Assembly (NCBI RefSeq): GCF_002934685.1
Contig: NZ_NKHL01000117.1
Span: 200,986 to 264,985, forward strand
Length of the DNA stretch: 64,000 nt
Source: Pseudomonas bohemica
GTDB taxonomy: Bacteria; Pseudomonadota; Gammaproteobacteria; Pseudomonadales; Pseudomonadaceae
Direction of reading: 5' to 3'
Made by a program: the position numbers and the translations under genes. Shown piece after piece: positions 60,768 to 64,000 of this stretch. The notes under the pieces are model-generated. The model saw nothing but the letters and a program-made list of their open reading frames with translations. It did no database searches and was not told where the DNA came from. Within the stretch, counting starts at the first letter, position 1; each line of letters opens with the position of its first letter.

Positions 60768-61754
60768 CTACCCCTGTCCGGTCAGAGATGCCCACTGCAC
60801 CAATAACGCTTCGAGCAACAAAACGCGATTGAGGTTCGCTTTGGACAAGACTTTCTGACGTTGCAGCAGCACCCAGTCCTGCATCGCCAGTACTTTGCCT
60901 TGGGGTGATTTTTGCGCCAGATACTGCAACACCTTGCGCATGTCGGCCAATCCCAGCCCGTTTTCGTCGTCGGTGAGCTGATAGCGCAGGATCAGGTTCG
61001 ACCAGTCACAGAACCAGTCGAAAAGCAGCAGCAGTGAAATATCTTTCCAGCCCTCGGCCAGTTGGGTCGGCGATTGCTGGCCCTTGAGCAGCTTCTTGAC
61101 GCCGTCGACCACCAACGCGCGTTGCTCACGCACGCCTTGCGCCTGAAGGTTGACCGCTGCCAGGGGCGAGCCTGCGGCCAGGGTCAACAGTTCAAGGCGT
61201 TCATCATCGTTGCGTTCGGGCAGCGCCTTGGCGAGCCAAGCGATACTCACCGCCTCGCCAGGCAATGGGCACGCCTGCTGTACGCAACGGCTCTTGATGG
61301 TGGGCAGCAATCGGCTCGGCTGATGACTGACCAACAACAGAACAGTATCGCCGGACGGTTCTTCGAGGCTTTTCAGCAAGGCGTTGGCGGCGTTGATGTT
61401 CATTGACTCCACAGGCTCGATCAACACCACCTTGCGCCCGCCCATCTGCGAGGTCTGGACCACGAAACTGACCAGATCGCGAACCTGATCGACCTTGATC
61501 GCCTTGTCCGCCTCTTCTGGCTCGAGAATGTAGTTGTCGGGGTGACTGCCCGCAGTCAACAGCGAGCATGACTTGCACTGCCCGCACGCTTCAAGCCCTT
61601 GCGGTTGCTGGCACAGCAGCAGATGCATCAGGCGCTCGGCCAGTGCCCGCTTGCCGATGCCCGCCGGCCCGTGCAGCAGATACGCGTGGGCATGCTGGGT
61701 GCGGCCAGCGAGTTGCTGCCAAAGACTTGCCTGCCAGGGATAAGCCTCAGCCAT
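60768..61754 (-). CDS. holB: DNA polymerase III subunit delta'
   Basis: 328 aa clamp-loader subunit. AAA+ Walker A-like HGPAGIGKRALAERL, zinc module with CGQCKSC, VVLIEPVESMNINAANALLKSLEEP and the SRC motif (KSRCVQQACPL). Its start overlaps the end of the tmk remnant, as in the normal tmk-holB arrangement. Confidence 0.95.
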   Translation of the reverse strand: MAEAYPWQASLWQQLAGRTQHAHAYLLHGPAGIGKRALAERLMHLLLCQQPQGLEACGQCKSCSLLTAGSHPDNYILEPEEADKAIKVDQVRDLVSFVVQTSQMGGRKVVLIEPVESMNINAANALLKSLEEPSGDTVLLLVSHQPSRLLPTIKSRCVQQACPLPGEAVSIAWLAKALPERNDDERLELLTLAAGSPLAAVNLQAQGVREQRALVVDGVKKLLKGQQSPTQLAEGWKDISLLLLFDWFCDWSNLILRYQLTDDENGLGLADMRKVLQYLAQKSPQGKVLAMQDWVLLQRQKVLSKANLNRVLLLEALLVQWASLTGQG

Positions 61755-62094
61755 GGTGACGATCCGCCAGCAGTTTCAGCAGGTCTGGCTGCAAGGTGTC
61801 GAGGGATGCCTGCACCTGATCCAGAGGCAAGGCAGCTTCTACCAGACGATAACGCCAGGGCGCTGCGGCGGCTCTGTTGCCTCCCTGTTCTAAACGATTC
61901 AAAGCACCACGAGCCGTTGCACAGCCCAGACCGGTCTCCATGGACAGATCGAACACCAGCGTCGGATCCGGGCGCAGATCGCCCTGGACGAAGTCTTCCA
62001 GAGCCGCGATGCGTTCAACCGACAGGCCCCGGCCGCGCCCTTGGTATGGGTACGTTGCAACCTGTTTTCGGTCTTCCATTAATGTAAACATCAA
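61747..62094 (-). pseudogene. tmk: Thymidylate kinase remnant (3' part only)
   Basis: Similarity to Tmk begins at YPYQGRGRGLSVERIAALED (YAYQGGGRG in intact enzymes) near 62052 and runs through GDLRPDPTLVFDL to the C-terminus. The P-loop, DRF motif and first half are absent. The LID region is also cut: after LNRLEQ about 17 residues (the QAFFEAVR segment) are missing before the C-terminal RYRLVEAALPLDQVQ. It still overlaps holB in the usual way. It cannot be a working kinase. Confidence 0.85.
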
Positions 62095-62144
62095 AGGTTA
62101 TAATCCTTGCTGCAAAACGTAAACGTGGCCTGAAAGCCCCATTT

Positions 62145-62150
62145 TATAAT
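62145..62150 (+). promoter_or_regulatory. Possible -10 box of the dNMP kinase gene
   Basis: A perfect TATAAT 29 bases before the GTG start, and another at 62099-62104. Neither has a clear -35 partner. Confidence 0.45.
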
Positions 62151-62178
62151 GGGTTGCGCCATCAAACAGGAGTTCACC

Positions 62179-63060
62179 GTGAGAACGATCATTGGCCTGG
62201 CAGCCTTGGCCAGATCAGGAAAAGACACCGTAGCGTCGATGCTTCTGACATACCCAGGGGTGTCGGCCTTTGCTCTTGCTGATCCCCTCAAGCTCGGCTG
62301 CCAAGCGCTCTTTGGCCTGACTGACGAAGAGACTTGGCATGACGATCGGAAGGAAAAGACAATCGAGCTGTGGGGCCATTCGCCAAGAGAATTTTTTCAA
62401 ACGGTTGGTACTGAATGGATGCGGCATCATAACCCAGACCATTGGTTGATGAGAGCCGACCGGGAGATCAATCCGCCGCCCAGCGCACAAAACAATCCTT
62501 TCCCGGCGAACCTGGCATCCCCGAGCGCTCCGTTCGCCCTGGCCGCCCAAGCGTTCTTCGACCTGACCGACGACCAGGTGTGGAATCCTGCCAGTGCGAA
62601 TATCAAGGATGAGTATTGGGACATCACGCCGAAAGACGCTATGGAGCTCCTCAAGCGCCACGCGCTCTCGATGTTCCCCGGCGCGCCTCAAGACACCAAC
62701 AACACCGACCCCTATAACCCAAGCACCATCGCGCACCAGGACTATCACGCCAAACGCGCTACTCGCCCTACCCGTCCCCTGAGAGCCAATACGCAACTTA
62801 AGGACAACGCGCACACCATTGTCATCAAAGATATCCGCTTCGAGAACGAGGCTGCGTTCCTGCGCGCGCACCACGGAAAGATCTGGCACATCCTGCGCCC
62901 GGATTTAGAGAAGGTTAAAGCTCACTCATCAGAGTTTGGAATCAAACAAGCACCGGGCGATTACTTGTTGGTGAACGATGGATCGCTGGAAGAATTGAAA
63001 CGGAAAGTCGAAAACACTTGGCGCATTCACGCCGACTCGCGGGCCACTCAAGAAGTTTAG
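62179..63060 (+). CDS. Deoxynucleoside-monophosphate kinase-like protein (phage T4 gp1 type)
   Basis: 293 aa from the GTG at 62179, chosen for AGGAG 6 bases upstream; an ATG at 62149 has none. The N-terminal P-loop reads GLAALARSGKDTVASML. FALADPLKLGCQALFGLTDE and the VGTEWMRHHNPDHWL segment match phage-type dNMP kinases, which phosphorylate dTMP, dGMP or modified dCMP. A second ALAAQAFFDLTDDQVW segment repeats the first. VIKDIRFENEAAFL closes the fold. Probably of phage origin; it diverges from the tmk remnant. Confidence 0.78.
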   Translation: MRTIIGLAALARSGKDTVASMLLTYPGVSAFALADPLKLGCQALFGLTDEETWHDDRKEKTIELWGHSPREFFQTVGTEWMRHHNPDHWLMRADREINPPPSAQNNPFPANLASPSAPFALAAQAFFDLTDDQVWNPASANIKDEYWDITPKDAMELLKRHALSMFPGAPQDTNNTDPYNPSTIAHQDYHAKRATRPTRPLRANTQLKDNAHTIVIKDIRFENEAAFLRAHHGKIWHILRPDLEKVKAHSSEFGIKQAPGDYLLVNDGSLEELKRKVENTWRIHADSRATQEV

Positions 63061-63885
63061 GCAGCCCAAATTTGCACCCAAGCCCAAAACCGGGCTTCGT
63101 CACAATGGCCATGCCCCTACCATCTATGGCGGTGCTTGGGCAGCGACGGGCCGCCGGCTGTTGCCTATCAGTCAGGACGCCGCAGTGTTCCAGAGGATCA
63201 CGTCGTCACCACCGCCGAGGCTGATGCGGTGGCAGTTGAGACGAAGGTCGGGAATTCGGCGTGTGGGACATTCATGAACATGCGGGCAGCGACTCACCAG
63301 AATCACGGCCTTCTGACTGCCAGCCGATATAGCATTAGCGCTGCTGCCAGCAACAGCTGCCGATCGAAGCGGCAGGTCTGGAATCGAACGGGTCCGCCCT
63401 GAACGCGCTCGCTACAGCCGAATAACATAGGTAGCCCATTTACCGGATGGCTGTACTTCCAGGCTTTGTACGACAAAATCGCGGCTGATCAGCCCGACAT
63501 GCGCTCCTGGCATTATCCAAGACGCAGTCGGTTTTTCCGCTGCGTCTCGCTTTCCTTCGCGCTCGCCACGCTAACCATAAACCGGGTACGGTCGTCAGTT
63601 CATTCATGAACAACGAATGCCTATGCTGCTCTAGCAGCACCCCGGCAGCAGCACTGCTGCTTGACTGGCACCTTAACTCTGAATGAACCGGCGTCGGACT
63701 ACAGGTCGACTTCAGCAAACAGTGATACCGACGTGTGGATACGCGTTAATCATCAATGCCGACCGCAGAATGCAGCAGAGATAATCCGGACTGAGCTCCT
63801 CATCATCGGTCGGCAGGGAGTGATGAAAGGGCCGGCACGCTAATTGCTCTCATGCCGCAACCCCTTTCACAGATGGAATCAGTCA
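63061..63885. other. 825 bases without a supported gene
   Basis: No frame here has both a ribosome site and a recognisable protein; the longest frames are low-quality. A weak AAGCCC/GGGCTT hairpin lies at 63081-63098, close after the kinase gene. Probably decayed sequence at an old junction. Confidence 0.4.
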
Positions 63886-64000
63886 ATGGCCAATGCCCAA
63901 ACCGCTAGTGCGCACGAGACGCTCTGGCGTCAGGCGCCGGGCGGCGAGCTGCTCGACCTGGGCCGGGTCTATCGCGGCCCCTTGGCGCTGTCGCGTCTGC
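63886..64000 (+). CDS. Unidentified protein, N-terminal 38 residues
   Basis: Begins MANAQTASAHETLWRQ and continues GELLDLGRVYRGPLALSRL to the window edge. GGAA lies 7 bases before the ATG, and the codon use is typical of the genome. No signal peptide. I do not recognise the family from this fragment. Confidence 0.55.
   Translation, partial: MANAQTASAHETLWRQAPGGELLDLGRVYRGPLALSRL

Noticed and set aside
63440..63718. 92-aa minus-strand frame near the right end
   Set aside because: Low-complexity translation, no ribosome site, no family resemblance.

Overview
The window is chromosomal DNA from a Pseudomonas of the P. fluorescens / P. syringae side of the genus. Support comes from gene order that follows known Pseudomonas blocks (usg-fimV-truA-trpF-accD-folC-SPOR-cvpA-purF-metZ; tmk-holB-pilZ-tatD-rgsA-TetR; pepN-DUF2797-YeaC-rhomboid-phosphatase-nadK-DUF1853), from high-GC codon use, and from REP/REPIN repeats of the type common in this group. 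No database search was possible; identifications rest on remembered family motifs.

Layout. 1-0.35 kb: 5' half of an omptin-type outer-membrane protease (minus). 0.57-8.3 kb: housekeeping block from pepN to DUF1853. 8.2-12.3 kb: transporters (arsB, fsr, MHS-family MFS). 12.6-15.9 kb: ACC-deaminase-family PLP enzyme and fadH, with three REPINs nearby. 16.2-21.2 kb: TonB receptor, a nitrilase-like membrane protein lacking catalytic residues, an AraC regulator and a 28-aa acidic protein. 21.7-23.5 kb: ilvA behind what looks like a classical isoleucine-sensing attenuator. 23.8-27.2 kb: DUF2242 lipoprotein, a stand-alone aroA and a sugar epimerase.

27.4-40.6 kb is the main accessory region. An OprD-type porin is divergent from a run of twelve plus-strand genes: thiolase, alpha/beta-hydrolase, MBL-fold hydrolase, LysR, cyclase-family hydrolase, SDR, PcaI/PcaJ-like CoA-transferase, TesB thioesterase, MFS transporter, muconolactone-isomerase-like protein and an acetyl-CoA hydrolase/transferase. 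Several resemble the steps of the lower beta-ketoadipate pathway, but no ring-cleaving or ring-hydroxylating oxygenase is present. I read it as an undescribed catabolic cluster for an oxygenated cyclic or lactone acid that ends in a beta-keto acid, CoA activation and thiolysis. It ends in two decayed genes (SMP-30/gluconolactonase and LysR remnants) next to a tRNA-Val/Asp/Asp operon.

42.6-55.9 kb: core metabolic minus-strand block (SDR, metZ, purF, cvpA, SPOR protein, folC, accD, trpF, truA, fimV, usg). 55.9-61.8 kb: DUF1285, a DUF4823 lipoprotein, moaA, TetR, the sRNA rgsA, tatD, pilZ and holB. At 61.7-62.1 kb the expected tmk gene is only a 3' relic with an internal deletion. It is followed divergently by a phage-type deoxynucleoside-monophosphate kinase, raising the possibility that thymidylate kinase has been displaced. 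The last 0.8 kb before a partial unidentified gene holds nothing I can support.

The strongest leads are the ilvA leader attenuator, the tmk relic beside a dNMP kinase, and the 28.9-40.6 kb catabolic cluster with its serine-less hydrolase.
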